A stretch of 64,000 nucleotides of DNA, from contig JAHFSA010000007.1 in the NCBI GenBank assembly GCA_023265995.1, positions 109,976-173,975 of the forward strand, given 5' to 3'. Position numbers and translations under genes: made by a program. Source of the DNA: Perlucidibaca sp. (GTDB lineage: Bacteria > Pseudomonadota > Gammaproteobacteria > Pseudomonadales > Moraxellaceae). Numbering within the stretch: the first letter of the stretch is position 1; every line of letters begins with the position of its first letter. Positions 20,894-29,102 of the stretch are shown here, one piece after another. Under the pieces are notes generated by a model. It was not told the origin of the DNA. It searched no databases and was given only the letters and a program-made list of their open reading frames with translations.

Positions 20894-22144
20894 GTGAAAC
20901 TGCTGTCCACCAATACCTGCGCCGTAACGCACGATCTCGCCAGTGTCACCACCTTCGATCCCGCCAGCGAGGTAGACCCGTACAGCGTCGGCCTCGACGC
21001 GGAGCGCAAGCAGCAGATCTGGGAGGCGGTCGAGGGCCTTTACGCCACCGGCATTTCCCCGGCAGTGACCTTCTGCCTGCGCCGGGGTGGCAAAGTCGTG
21101 CTCAACCGCGCCATCGGCCACCGCATAGGCAACGGCCCGGACGACGGTCCCGAGGTGCACAAGGAACTGGCGCACCCGGACACACCGATGTGCCTGTTCT
21201 CGGCCTCCAAGGTCGTCACCGCCATGCTCATCCACAAGCTGGCCGAAGAGCACAAGATCGACCTCATGGTACCGGTGGCGCACTATCTGCCGGGCTTCGC
21301 CGCCAACGGCAAGCAGCATGTCACCACCGCGAACATCCTCGCTCACCGCGCCGGCATTCCCACCATCAAGGGCGACTTTGATGCCGAGATGCTGTTCGAC
21401 ACGCCGCGCATCGTGGACATCCTCTTTAATGCCGCGCCGGCCAGCCGCAGCGGTCACCGTGCCGCCTACCACGCCGTCACCGGCGGCTACATCCTCGGCG
21501 AGCTGATCCGTGTCATCACCGGCATGGACGCGCGCGAATACTTGGCCGAGACTATTCAGAAGCCGCTGGGCATGAAGTACTTCAACTACGGCCTCAAGCC
21601 GGAGTTCCGTGGCCAGGAAGCCATAGGCTATGCCACCGGCCTGAAGCCGGTGGGGCCGATCGACTGGTTCATCCGCAACGCGCTGGGCGACAGCCTCGAT
21701 CGCGTGGTCGAGATCAGCAACGACCCGCGCTTCATGGACATCATCTGCCCGGCCGGCAACATCTACGCCAACGCCGACGAGGCCTGCCGCTTCTTCGAGC
21801 TGCTGCTGCGTGGCGGCACCCTGGATGGTGTGCGCGTATTCGACCCGCTGACCATACGCCGCGCCACCCTGGAGGCCGGCAAGCCGCAGTTCGACGGCAC
21901 CCTGCTGGCACCGCTGCGCTACAGTCACGGCATGATGCTGGGCGGCAACCCGGTCGGGCTCTACGGCCCCATGACCGGTCGCGCCTTCGGCCACCTCGGC
22001 TTCTCCAACATCTTCTGCTGGGCCGATCCGGAGCGTGATATCTCGGTGTCCCTGCTGACCTCGGGCAAGCCTGTGCTGGGCACGCATTTACCGGCGATGG
22101 GTAAATTGCTGACAAAAATCTCCTTTCAGATTCCTCGTCATTAA
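20894..22144 (+). CDS. Beta-lactamase-family serine hydrolase/esterase (class C-like fold), GTG start
   Basis: A 416-residue hydrolase of the EstB/class C beta-lactamase group. The catalytic SxxK is SASK near residue 101, a Tyr in the YHAVTGG segment near 192 matches the second motif, and GHLGFSN near 365 is the HxG motif. No signal peptide is visible, so a cytoplasmic esterase or lipase is more likely than a resistance enzyme. Translation begins at GTG with GAGG seven bases upstream. It is the last gene of the acyltransferase-PA4642-DUF2804-DUF4282 run. Confidence 0.85.
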   Translation: MKLLSTNTCAVTHDLASVTTFDPASEVDPYSVGLDAERKQQIWEAVEGLYATGISPAVTFCLRRGGKVVLNRAIGHRIGNGPDDGPEVHKELAHPDTPMCLFSASKVVTAMLIHKLAEEHKIDLMVPVAHYLPGFAANGKQHVTTANILAHRAGIPTIKGDFDAEMLFDTPRIVDILFNAAPASRSGHRAAYHAVTGGYILGELIRVITGMDAREYLAETIQKPLGMKYFNYGLKPEFRGQEAIGYATGLKPVGPIDWFIRNALGDSLDRVVEISNDPRFMDIICPAGNIYANADEACRFFELLLRGGTLDGVRVFDPLTIRRATLEAGKPQFDGTLLAPLRYSHGMMLGGNPVGLYGPMTGRAFGHLGFSNIFCWADPERDISVSLLTSGKPVLGTHLPAMGKLLTKISFQIPRH

Positions 22145-22152
22145 GTTGAAAT

Positions 22153-22174
22153 GACGGTTGTATATACAACCGTC
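22153..22174. promoter_or_regulatory. Perfect 22-base palindrome upstream of the desaturase
   Basis: The two 11-base half-sites (GACGGTTGTAT and its exact complement) abut with no spacer. It begins nine bases after the serine hydrolase stop and 102 bases before the desaturase start. The AT-rich centre and lack of a T-run argue against a terminator. It lies about 35 bases upstream of the putative -10, where a regulator could act. Confidence 0.65.
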
Positions 22175-22208
22175 TATCGGAAAATATGCACCGACCATCC
22201 TTTGGCGC

Positions 22209-22237
22209 TATAATGCATTCCGTGAACAGTCATTCAC
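22209..22237 (+). promoter_or_regulatory. Desaturase -10 box and overlapping DesT/FabR-like dyad
   Basis: TATAAT (22209-22214) is a perfect -10; no good -35 is visible at 16-18 bases, which suggests activator dependence. A dyad GTGAA-N6-TTCAC lies at 22222-22237, on the expected transcription start. On the other strand it reads AGTGAATGACTGTTCACG, resembling the DesT/FabR-type operators that control unsaturated fatty acid genes. The match to those operators is from memory and not searched. Confidence 0.5.
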
Positions 22238-22254
22238 TGAACTGAGGTTTCCAC

Positions 22255-23403
22255 ATGTCCGATTCATCGGGAAAACGCCCCCCCATCAACTGGTACGGCG
22301 CGATTGTGTTGCTCGCCACCCCGCTGGCCGCCCTGATCCTGGTGCCCATGTACACCTGGCACAATGACTTCTCGACGGCAGCCTGGGTCAGCTTTGTCGT
22401 GCTGGTGATCCTCAACGGCATGTCCATCACGGCCGGCTACCACCGCCTGTGGGCACACCGCACCTACGAGGCACACTGGTCGGTACGCCTTTTCCTCATG
22501 CTCTTCGGCAGCATGGCCACCCAGAACAGCATCCTGATCTGGGCCTCCGGTCACCGCACCCATCATCGCCACATCGATGATGACGAGCGTGATCCGTACT
22601 CCGCCGGCCGCGGCTTCTGGTTCTCCCACATCGGCTGGATGCTGCGCAAGTACGAGTCGGGCCAGGATGACTTCCGCAATGCCCCGGACCTGCTCAACGA
22701 CCCGATCGTGATGTTCCAGCACAAGTACTACGTGCCCCTGGTCGTGCTCATGAACGTCGGTCTGCCGGCCCTGATCGGCTACTTCGCCGGTGATGTCGGC
22801 GGCGTTCTGCTGCTCGCCGGTCTGGTGCGCCTGGTCTGGTGCCACCACACCACCTTCTTCATCAACTCGCTGGCGCACATGTGGGGTACCCGTCCGTATA
22901 CCGACGAGAACTCGGCACGCGACAACGGCATCCTCTCGCTGTTCACCTACGGCGAGGGCTACCACAACTATCACCACATCTTTCAGTACGACTACCGCAA
23001 CGGCATCCGCTGGTACCAGTTCGATCCGACAAAGTGGCTGATCTTCTCGCTGTCCTGGGTCGGTCTGACCCGCAACCTGAAGCGCTGCCCGGAATTCGCC
23101 ATCGAGAAGGCCCGTCTGACCATGCAGTTCAAGCAGGCCGAAGCCAAGCTGTCGCTGAAGGCCGTCGGCCATGCCCAGCTCGAAGCCATGCGCGCCCGTC
23201 TGGCCCAGGAATCCGAACACTTCACCCAGGTCCTCAATGACTGGAGCAAGCTCAAGGAAGCCTGGTACAACGAGAAGAAGCAGGAACTGCTGCAGAAGTG
23301 GGAAGAGGCCAGCTTCCGCACCCGCTTCCAGGAAATCGAGTACCGCCTGAAGATGCAGCGCAAGCGTCTGCGCCTGCTCACCGCCCAGGTGGTTGCTGCC
23401 TGA
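22255..23403 (+). CDS. Membrane acyl-CoA delta-9 fatty acid desaturase
   Basis: A 382-residue di-iron membrane desaturase. The three histidine boxes are present: HRLWAH near residue 62, HRTHHRHID near 101 and HNYHH near 237. Two pairs of hydrophobic segments lie between them. The family introduces a cis double bond into saturated acyl-CoA (stearoyl-CoA desaturase type, like Pseudomonas DesB/DesC). A C-terminal extension of roughly 90 residues is helical and highly charged and may form a coiled coil. Its stop is five bases before selO, so the two are likely one transcript. Confidence 0.94.
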   Translation: MSDSSGKRPPINWYGAIVLLATPLAALILVPMYTWHNDFSTAAWVSFVVLVILNGMSITAGYHRLWAHRTYEAHWSVRLFLMLFGSMATQNSILIWASGHRTHHRHIDDDERDPYSAGRGFWFSHIGWMLRKYESGQDDFRNAPDLLNDPIVMFQHKYYVPLVVLMNVGLPALIGYFAGDVGGVLLLAGLVRLVWCHHTTFFINSLAHMWGTRPYTDENSARDNGILSLFTYGEGYHNYHHIFQYDYRNGIRWYQFDPTKWLIFSLSWVGLTRNLKRCPEFAIEKARLTMQFKQAEAKLSLKAVGHAQLEAMRARLAQESEHFTQVLNDWSKLKEAWYNEKKQELLQKWEEASFRTRFQEIEYRLKMQRKRLRLLTAQVVAA

Positions 23404-23408
23404 GGACC

Positions 23409-24863
23409 ATGTCTGCTCTCGCCTTTGACAACAGCTACACCCGCCTGCCGGACGCCCTGTGGCGCCGGCAGGCGCCCTCCCCGCTGCGCCATCCCCGTCT
23501 CGTCGATCTCAACCAGTCCCTGATAGCCGAACTCGGCCTGGATGCGGCCTGGTGGTCATCGCCCGAAGCCTTGCAGGGTCTTGCCGGTCACGGTGTCTGG
23601 CCGGGCGCCGATCCTGTCGCGATGAAATATGGCGGCCACCAGTTCGGTGTCTGGAACCCCGAGCTGGGTGACGGTCGCGGCCTGCTGCTTGGTGAAATCA
23701 TCGACAGCCGTCAGCGGCGCTGGGATCTGCATCTGAAGGGCAGCGGCAGCACGCCGTTCTCGCGCATGGGCGATGGTCGCGCCGTGCTGCGCTCGAGCAT
23801 CCGCGAATACCTGGCCGGCGAGGCGCTGCATGCCCTCGGCATTCCCACCACGCGTGCGCTGGCCCTGGTCGGCTCCGATGAGCCGGTACGCCGGGAGCAA
23901 ATGGAAACCGGCGCCACGCTGCTGCGCGTGGCCGAGTCGCATGTCCGTTTCGGCCACTTCGAGTGGCTGTTCCACAGCGGTCATGGCGATCTGCTGCCGG
24001 TGCTGGCCGATTACGTGATTGCCCGTCACTACCCTGACTGCCTGCCGCTGAAAAACCGCTACGAAGCCTTCTTCATACAGGTCGTCGAGCGCACTGCGAG
24101 GCTGATGGCGGACTGGCAGCGCGTCGGCTTCGCCCACGGCGTAATGAACACCGACAATTTCTCGATCACCGGCCAGACCCTGGACTTCGGTCCCTACGGC
24201 TTCCTCGAGACTTACGACCCCTACCACATCTGCAACCACTCCGATCACAACGGCCGCTATGCCTGGTATCTGCAGCCCTCGGTCGGCCTGTGGAATCTCA
24301 ACGCCCTCGCCCATGCCCTGTCGCCGCTGATTCCGATACCGGCGCTCAAGGATGCCCTGGCGCGCTACGAGCCGGCGCTGATCGCGCATTACGACGCCGG
24401 CATGCGTGCCCGCCTCGGTCTGGCCACGGTCGAGAGCGAGGATCGCGTGCTGGTGCAGGACTGGCTGCAGCTGCTGCAGGCGGCCGGCGCCGACCTGTCT
24501 CGCCGCTTCCGTTCGCTGGCCGACACCACGCTGACAGTGCAGATCGACTTTGCCGAAGCGGACTGGGGCGAGCACGCGGCTCAGGCACGCGCCTGGCTGC
24601 AGCGCTACCAGGCCCGCGCGGGGCGTGAAAACATTGACGAGAACACACGCCAGCAACGCCTGCGTGCGGCCAATCCGGCCTATGTGCTGCGCAACTATCT
24701 CGCGGAGATTGCCATCAAGGCGGCGGAACAGGGCGACAACACGCCACTGCGCACCCTGCTGACGGTGCTGCAGAATCCGTTCGAGGAACGCCCGGAATGG
24801 GCGGCGTATGCCGGCGAGGCGCCAGCCTGGGGACGCTGCCTGTCGATCAGCTGCTCATCCTGA
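23409..24863 (+). CDS. selO: Protein adenylyltransferase SelO (YdiU)
   Basis: A 484-residue pseudokinase that transfers AMP to Ser, Thr or Tyr of proteins involved in redox balance. Recognisable segments are MKYGGHQFGVWNPELGDGRG, KGSGSTPFSRMGDGRAVLRS (inverted ATP-binding region), HGVMNTDNFSITG with the metal-binding Asn/Asp, and DFGPYGFLETYDP. The C-terminus CLSISCSS is the usual bacterial ending; a normal Cys codon is used, not selenocysteine. I start at 23409, five bases after the desaturase stop, rather than in the longer open frame. Confidence 0.95.
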   Translation: MSALAFDNSYTRLPDALWRRQAPSPLRHPRLVDLNQSLIAELGLDAAWWSSPEALQGLAGHGVWPGADPVAMKYGGHQFGVWNPELGDGRGLLLGEIIDSRQRRWDLHLKGSGSTPFSRMGDGRAVLRSSIREYLAGEALHALGIPTTRALALVGSDEPVRREQMETGATLLRVAESHVRFGHFEWLFHSGHGDLLPVLADYVIARHYPDCLPLKNRYEAFFIQVVERTARLMADWQRVGFAHGVMNTDNFSITGQTLDFGPYGFLETYDPYHICNHSDHNGRYAWYLQPSVGLWNLNALAHALSPLIPIPALKDALARYEPALIAHYDAGMRARLGLATVESEDRVLVQDWLQLLQAAGADLSRRFRSLADTTLTVQIDFAEADWGEHAAQARAWLQRYQARAGRENIDENTRQQRLRAANPAYVLRNYLAEIAIKAAEQGDNTPLRTLLTVLQNPFEERPEWAAYAGEAPAWGRCLSISCSS

Positions 24864-24894
24864 GCGACAGGCAGGACATTCAAAAAGCCTGGTC

Positions 24895-25572
24895 TCAGGC
24901 GACCTGCAGCATGCTCAGGAAGTAGCTGGCGAAATCCTGCATTTCACGCGGGCGCAGCGACGGGATCAGACGGTTGATCGCCGTCTTCGAGCCCTTGCTG
25001 ATGGCGACCTGCCCGACACTGAACATGTTGCGGGCAATGAAGCCGAGCTTGATGGCCTTGGCCGAATCCTCGTAGAAGGCAGCGATGGCCAGCTCGGTGA
25101 AACGCAGCATGGCACGCGTCATTTCTTCCTTGTCACCCTCGCCGGCCGCACCCTTGCTCCAGGCGCCATGCAGCAGCTTGTAGTCGCTTTCGGCGAGCTG
25201 GAAGCTGATGTAGTCCTGAGTCACGCCTTCACGCGTGAGTTCGGCACGGCGCGAGGCGATGTAGTCGGCCACCGGCTTCAACTCGGCATTGCTGAGCTTG
25301 CCCAGCACCTGACGGATGAGCGCATGCACGGTGCCCTTGATGATGCCGGCGACGGTCTCCAGCGCCTTGGGCGCGGCGCTGTCGGCATCGGCACCCTTCA
25401 TCAGGTTGAGCATGAGGGCGTCGACGATCTCGTCGGAATAGCGCTGGGCGAAATCGACGACGACCGGAGCCTGCGGCGCGGTCGGCAGCGTCTTGCCGGC
25501 ATAGGCCATGAGGATGGCCTCGAAATCTTCACGCAAGGCTTGCGACGCCGGAAAGGCAAACAGCTTGGGCAC
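24895..25572 (-). CDS. Unrecognised protein A, paralogue of the next gene
   Basis: A 225-residue soluble, helix-rich protein of a family I do not recognise. It is clearly related to the gene upstream (25603-26265). Both share an N-terminal FAFP/FSFP motif. The central helices GIIKGTVHALIRQVLGKL and SLLKGTMHMLIKQIMGKV align, as does a C-terminal half with FTELAIAAFYED, SKGSKTAINRL and a final PREMQDFASYF helix. No signal peptide is present; the central helix is amphipathic. It follows its paralogue by 30 bases and converges with selO. Confidence 0.78.
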   Translation of the reverse strand: MPKLFAFPASQALREDFEAILMAYAGKTLPTAPQAPVVVDFAQRYSDEIVDALMLNLMKGADADSAAPKALETVAGIIKGTVHALIRQVLGKLSNAELKPVADYIASRRAELTREGVTQDYISFQLAESDYKLLHGAWSKGAAGEGDKEEMTRAMLRFTELAIAAFYEDSAKAIKLGFIARNMFSVGQVAISKGSKTAINRLIPSLRPREMQDFASYFLSMLQVA

Positions 25573-25602
25573 GACAGGTCTCTCCTTGTCTCTGGTCCGT
25601 TA

Positions 25603-26265
25603 TCAGGCCTTGACGAACATCTTGGCGTAAAGGCCGGCGACCTTCTGCAGGTCTTCGTCGTGCATGCCGGCGAAGAGCTTGCCGGTGGCGCTCTGGCTGC
25701 CCTTGATGATGGTGCCGCGACCGACATCGACCATCTTGCGCTTGATCATGCCGAGGTCGAGCGAGTCGGTGAATTCGTCATAGAAGTTTTTCACGGCGAT
25801 TTCGATGAAATCGGTCATGGCCGCGGTCAGTTCCTGGCGGGTGTTGTCGAGCTTGCCGGCGGCGATGCGACCGAGCAGTTCCTCGAAGCGTGCACCCACG
25901 GCATCGGGCATGACGAAGCCGAAGCGGGTTTCACCGTTGACGACAACACGACGACGACCGAGGTAGCCGGCCAGCTTGTCCTGCTCGCCCTGGTCGACCT
26001 TGCCCATGATCTGCTTGATCAGCATGTGCATGGTGCCCTTCAGCAGGCTGGCCAGCACGCCGAGGATGCCGGCGCCCTCACCGCCCGACTTCAGGATGTC
26101 GATGACATCCAGCGCCAGCGCCTTGATGACGCCATCGGTGGTGCCGATGGCCATCTGCGTGCTCACGGCCGGGGCCACGTACTTGCCCTGGGTGTGTTCA
26201 ACGAGGAGGTTGTCGATGGTGGCTTGCAGGGAGTTGTCGAGCGGGAAGGAAAAATAGTGGGTCAT
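25603..26265 (-). CDS. Unrecognised protein B, paralogue of the downstream gene
   Basis: A 220-residue protein of the same unknown family as its downstream neighbour. It starts MTHYFSFPLDNSL at 26265, with AGGA upstream. A Gly-rich amphipathic helix region (GILGVLASLLKGTMHMLIKQ, residues about 70-95) could touch membranes or bind a partner. The C-terminal half has a DFIEIAVKNFYDEF helix and the KGSQSATGKLF motif shared with the paralogue. The longer open frame upstream is not supported by paralogue alignment. Its neighbours are queF upstream and its paralogue downstream; the function is unknown. Confidence 0.78.
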   Translation of the reverse strand: MTHYFSFPLDNSLQATIDNLLVEHTQGKYVAPAVSTQMAIGTTDGVIKALALDVIDILKSGGEGAGILGVLASLLKGTMHMLIKQIMGKVDQGEQDKLAGYLGRRRVVVNGETRFGFVMPDAVGARFEELLGRIAAGKLDNTRQELTAAMTDFIEIAVKNFYDEFTDSLDLGMIKRKMVDVGRGTIIKGSQSATGKLFAGMHDEDLQKVAGLYAKMFVKA

Positions 26266-26353
26266 CACGGCATCCTGTCTTGTTGCTTGTGGCGATGGTT
26301 GCACCAGAGAAGTCTGGCGGAATGGTGGCGTCGCCATTCCGCTTTGGCAAGAC

Positions 26354-27172
26354 TTACTGACGCAGAGTTCGCCAGCTTTGCGCAAGTTGTTCGAAGTTGG
26401 AGCGGAACGGGTTGATATCGAGCCCGCCACGGCGCGTATAGCGCGCATAAACCGACAATTGTTCAGCTCCGGCATGCGTGCGCAGGTCGGTGAACATGCG
26501 CTCCACGCACTGCTCGTGGAAATCGGAATGGCGGCGGAAGGACACGATGTAGGCCAGCAGACTCTGCGGGTCGATGCGTGGTCCGCGATAGTGGATGAGC
26601 ACACTGCCCCAGTCCGGCTGATCGGTTACCGGACAGTTGCTGCGCAGCAGATGGCTGTGCAGGACCTCGTCGACAGGCTCCTCGGGATTGCTGCGCAGCA
26701 GGCCGGGATCCGGCGTGTAGACGTCAGTGACCAGCGGCAGGTCATCGATGCATCTGCCGGGCAGCGGCGCGATGTCGGCACCGGCCGCCAGCAAGGTCAG
26801 CGTGACGTCGGCCTCGGCGGCGCTGGACAGGTCCTGCTCGACACGGGCGACGAAATCTTCGGGGCGGGCGAACTTCTCGAAGTTCAGGCTGTTGAAGTAG
26901 AGCTTGAGCGACTTCGACTCGATCAGGCTGACCGACTCGGCCGGCACGCGGATCTCGCCGACAGCCACCACCGGCTTGCCGCCGGCATCCAGCCAGGACA
27001 GCTCGTAGTGCGTCCAGAGGTCGATGCCGGTGAACGGCAGCAGCTCGTCCTCGCTCAGGCCCAGGGCATCGCGGCCGAGCGCGCGCGGAATCGGCTGCAG
27101 CAGGTCGGCATCGTAGCTGTCGGGATAATCGGTGGCCTGCCCGAGGCGGGTCAGCTCATGCAGATTGCTCAC
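26354..27172 (-). CDS. queF: NADPH-dependent 7-cyano-7-deazaguanine reductase QueF (two-domain form)
   Basis: QueF reduces preQ0 to preQ1 in queuosine tRNA modification. At 272 residues it is the long, tandem-T-fold form. The QueF signature ESKSLKLYFNSLN lies near residue 85, the catalytic Cys in SNCPVTDQPDWGS near 180, and the SFRRHSDFHEQC segment near 220. The gene is three bases downstream of the ABC permease on the same strand, although a shared function with that exporter is not evident. Confidence 0.95.
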   Translation of the reverse strand: MSNLHELTRLGQATDYPDSYDADLLQPIPRALGRDALGLSEDELLPFTGIDLWTHYELSWLDAGGKPVVAVGEIRVPAESVSLIESKSLKLYFNSLNFEKFARPEDFVARVEQDLSSAAEADVTLTLLAAGADIAPLPGRCIDDLPLVTDVYTPDPGLLRSNPEEPVDEVLHSHLLRSNCPVTDQPDWGSVLIHYRGPRIDPQSLLAYIVSFRRHSDFHEQCVERMFTDLRTHAGAEQLSVYARYTRRGGLDINPFRSNFEQLAQSWRTLRQ

Positions 27173-27175
27173 GCC

Positions 27176-27958
27176 TCACTCCCGCATGCCGGTGCCGCTG
27201 TGCAGCAGGCGCAGTGCGTAGAGGAACAACACGACCACAAGGCCGGTGATGAGACCGAGCGAGACCACGATGGATACGTCGCTGTGGCCGAGCACGCCAT
27301 AGCGGAAGGCGTTGACCATGTAGACGATGGGGTTGAGGTAGGACACCGCCTGCCAGAACGGCGGCAGCAGATCCATGGAATAGAACACCCCGCCCAGATA
27401 GGTCAGCGGCGTCAGCACGAAGGTCGGCACGATGGAGACATCATCGAAGGACTTGGCGTAGACGGCGTTGACGAAGCCGCCGAGCGAGAACAGCACGGCC
27501 GTCATCAGCACGCTGTAGATCATGATGAAGGCGTGATGCAGCGAGAGATGGGTGAAGAACAGCGACAGCAGCGTCACGATCAGGCCGACGGCGAGACCGC
27601 GCGCCACACCGCCGAGCACGAAGCCGAAGAGGATGATGGCATGCGGCACCGGCGACACCAGCAGCTCCTCGATGCTGCGCTGGAACTTGGCGCCGAAGAA
27701 GCTCGACACCACGTTGGCGTAGGAGTTGGTGATCACCGACATCATGATCAGACCGGGCACGATGAACTGCATGTAGCTGTGACCGCCCATGCTGCTGATG
27801 TTGCGCCCGACGAGATTGCCGAAAATCACGAAGTACAGCGTCATGGTGATCGCCGGCGGCAGCAGGGTCTGCACCCAGATGCGCGTGAAGCGGCGGATTT
27901 CCTTGACCACGATGGTCTGCAGGGCGACGCGGTTGGGCGCCGAGAACAGGCTGCTCAT
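27176..27958 (-). CDS. ABC-2 type transporter permease (YadH-like)
   Basis: A 260-residue inner-membrane permease with six hydrophobic helices. The family-typical segments are FVIFGNLVGRNISSM, GAKFQRSIEELLVSPV (coupling-helix region) and SYLNPIVYMVNAFRYGVLG. Together with the ATPase encoded just upstream it forms a YadGH-type exporter of unknown substrate. The start overlaps the end of the ATPase gene by four bases (ATGA). Confidence 0.92.
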   Translation of the reverse strand: MSSLFSAPNRVALQTIVVKEIRRFTRIWVQTLLPPAITMTLYFVIFGNLVGRNISSMGGHSYMQFIVPGLIMMSVITNSYANVVSSFFGAKFQRSIEELLVSPVPHAIILFGFVLGGVARGLAVGLIVTLLSLFFTHLSLHHAFIMIYSVLMTAVLFSLGGFVNAVYAKSFDDVSIVPTFVLTPLTYLGGVFYSMDLLPPFWQAVSYLNPIVYMVNAFRYGVLGHSDVSIVVSLGLITGLVVVLFLYALRLLHSGTGMRE

Positions 27959-28890
27959 GCCGCACCTCCGGCATTGAGATTGCGATCGACCAGACGCACG
28001 AAAAGCTCCTCGAGGCGGTTGCTCTTGTTGCGCATGCTGCTGACATGCACGCCCTGCTCACTGAGCGCCGCGAACACGGCGTTCAGCGTCTGCCCGCGCT
28101 GGATATCGACCTCCAGCGAGCCCGGCTTGGCCAGGCGCAGCGAGTAATGATCAAGCGCCGGCACCTGGGCAAGCTCGTGATCGAGATCCAGCACGTAGGT
28201 TTCCTGCTGCAGCTTGGCCAGCAGCGAGCGCATGTCGGTGTTCTCCACCACGCGTCCGTGATCGAGGATGGCGATGTTGCGGCAGAGCGACTCGGCCTCC
28301 TCCAGATAGTGCGTGGTCAGGATGATGGTGGTGCCCTTGGCATTGAGCTCGGTGAGGTAGTCCCACATGGAGCGGCGCAGCTCGATGTCGACACCTGCCG
28401 TGGGCTCGTCGAGGATAAGCAGGCGCGGCTCGTGCACCAGCGCGCGGGCGATCATGAGACGGCGCTTCATGCCGCCGGAGAGCACACGTGCCTGCTGGTT
28501 GCGCTTGTCCCAGAGACCGAGCTGGTGCAGGTATTTCTCGGCCTGCTCGTAGGCACGCTTAGAGGGAATGCCGTAGTAGCCGGCCTGGGTCGCGAGAATG
28601 TCGATGACCTTCTCGAACTGACCGAAATTGAACTCCTGCGGCACCACGCCGATCTGGCGCTTGGCCTGCTCCAGGTCGGTATCGAGGTCATGACCGAAGA
28701 TGCTGACCTTGCCCGTGGTCTTGCGCACCAGCGAGCTGACGATGCCGATGGAGGTCGACTTGCCGGCTCCGTTGGGCCCGAGCAGGGCGAAAAAGTCGCC
28801 CGGCTGCACGACGAGGTCTATGCCCTTGAGGGCGGAAACCCCGGATTTGTAGGTCTTGGTGACTGCTGTCAGCTGCAAAGCCGCCGTCAT
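27955..28890 (-). CDS. ABC transporter ATP-binding protein (YadG-like)
   Basis: A 311-residue ABC ATPase. Walker A GPNGAGKST lies near residue 39, the signature LSGGMKRR near 140, Walker B LLILDEPTAGVD near 157, and the H-loop TTHYLEEAE near 192. A C-terminal domain of about 80 residues follows, typical of ABC-2/DrrA-like ATPases. It pairs with the permease that overlaps its end. Substrate unknown; related systems export lipids, polysaccharides or drugs. Confidence 0.93.
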   Translation of the reverse strand: MTAALQLTAVTKTYKSGVSALKGIDLVVQPGDFFALLGPNGAGKSTSIGIVSSLVRKTTGKVSIFGHDLDTDLEQAKRQIGVVPQEFNFGQFEKVIDILATQAGYYGIPSKRAYEQAEKYLHQLGLWDKRNQQARVLSGGMKRRLMIARALVHEPRLLILDEPTAGVDIELRRSMWDYLTELNAKGTTIILTTHYLEEAESLCRNIAILDHGRVVENTDMRSLLAKLQQETYVLDLDHELAQVPALDHYSLRLAKPGSLEVDIQRGQTLNAVFAALSEQGVHVSSMRNKSNRLEELFVRLVDRNLNAGGAA

Positions 28891-28969
28891 GTAACGGACT
28901 CCTGCCGGATGCCTGGTATTTCCGGGAGGCCTGTCGCTGCCCGGATTTCAGGGTTGCAAAAGAAGTTGT

Positions 28970-28990
28970 CGAAACGCCTGTAACGTTTCG
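28970..28990. promoter_or_regulatory. Inverted repeat in the ABC exporter/MerR divergent region
   Basis: CGAAACG-N7-CGTTTCG is a perfect dyad with 7-base arms. It sits 80 bases before the ABC ATPase and 113 bases before the B12-binding MerR gene. It is a candidate operator for autoregulation by that MerR protein, but no sequence rule ties it to one. Confidence 0.45.
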
Positions 28991-29102
28991 CGAGGAGCCC
29001 GAGTCTAACATGTGTCGGGCCATGAGCAGCCAGCGGACCAGTGCCGCCTGCGCCTTCCATCGCGCCCGGCATGAACAGTGGTCCGCAGCCGGGAGAACGA
29101 TA

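Noticed and set aside
24840..24863. A selenocysteine codon at the SelO C-terminus
   Set aside because: The last Cys positions use ordinary TGC codons and the gene ends in a normal stop; no in-frame TGA precedes it.
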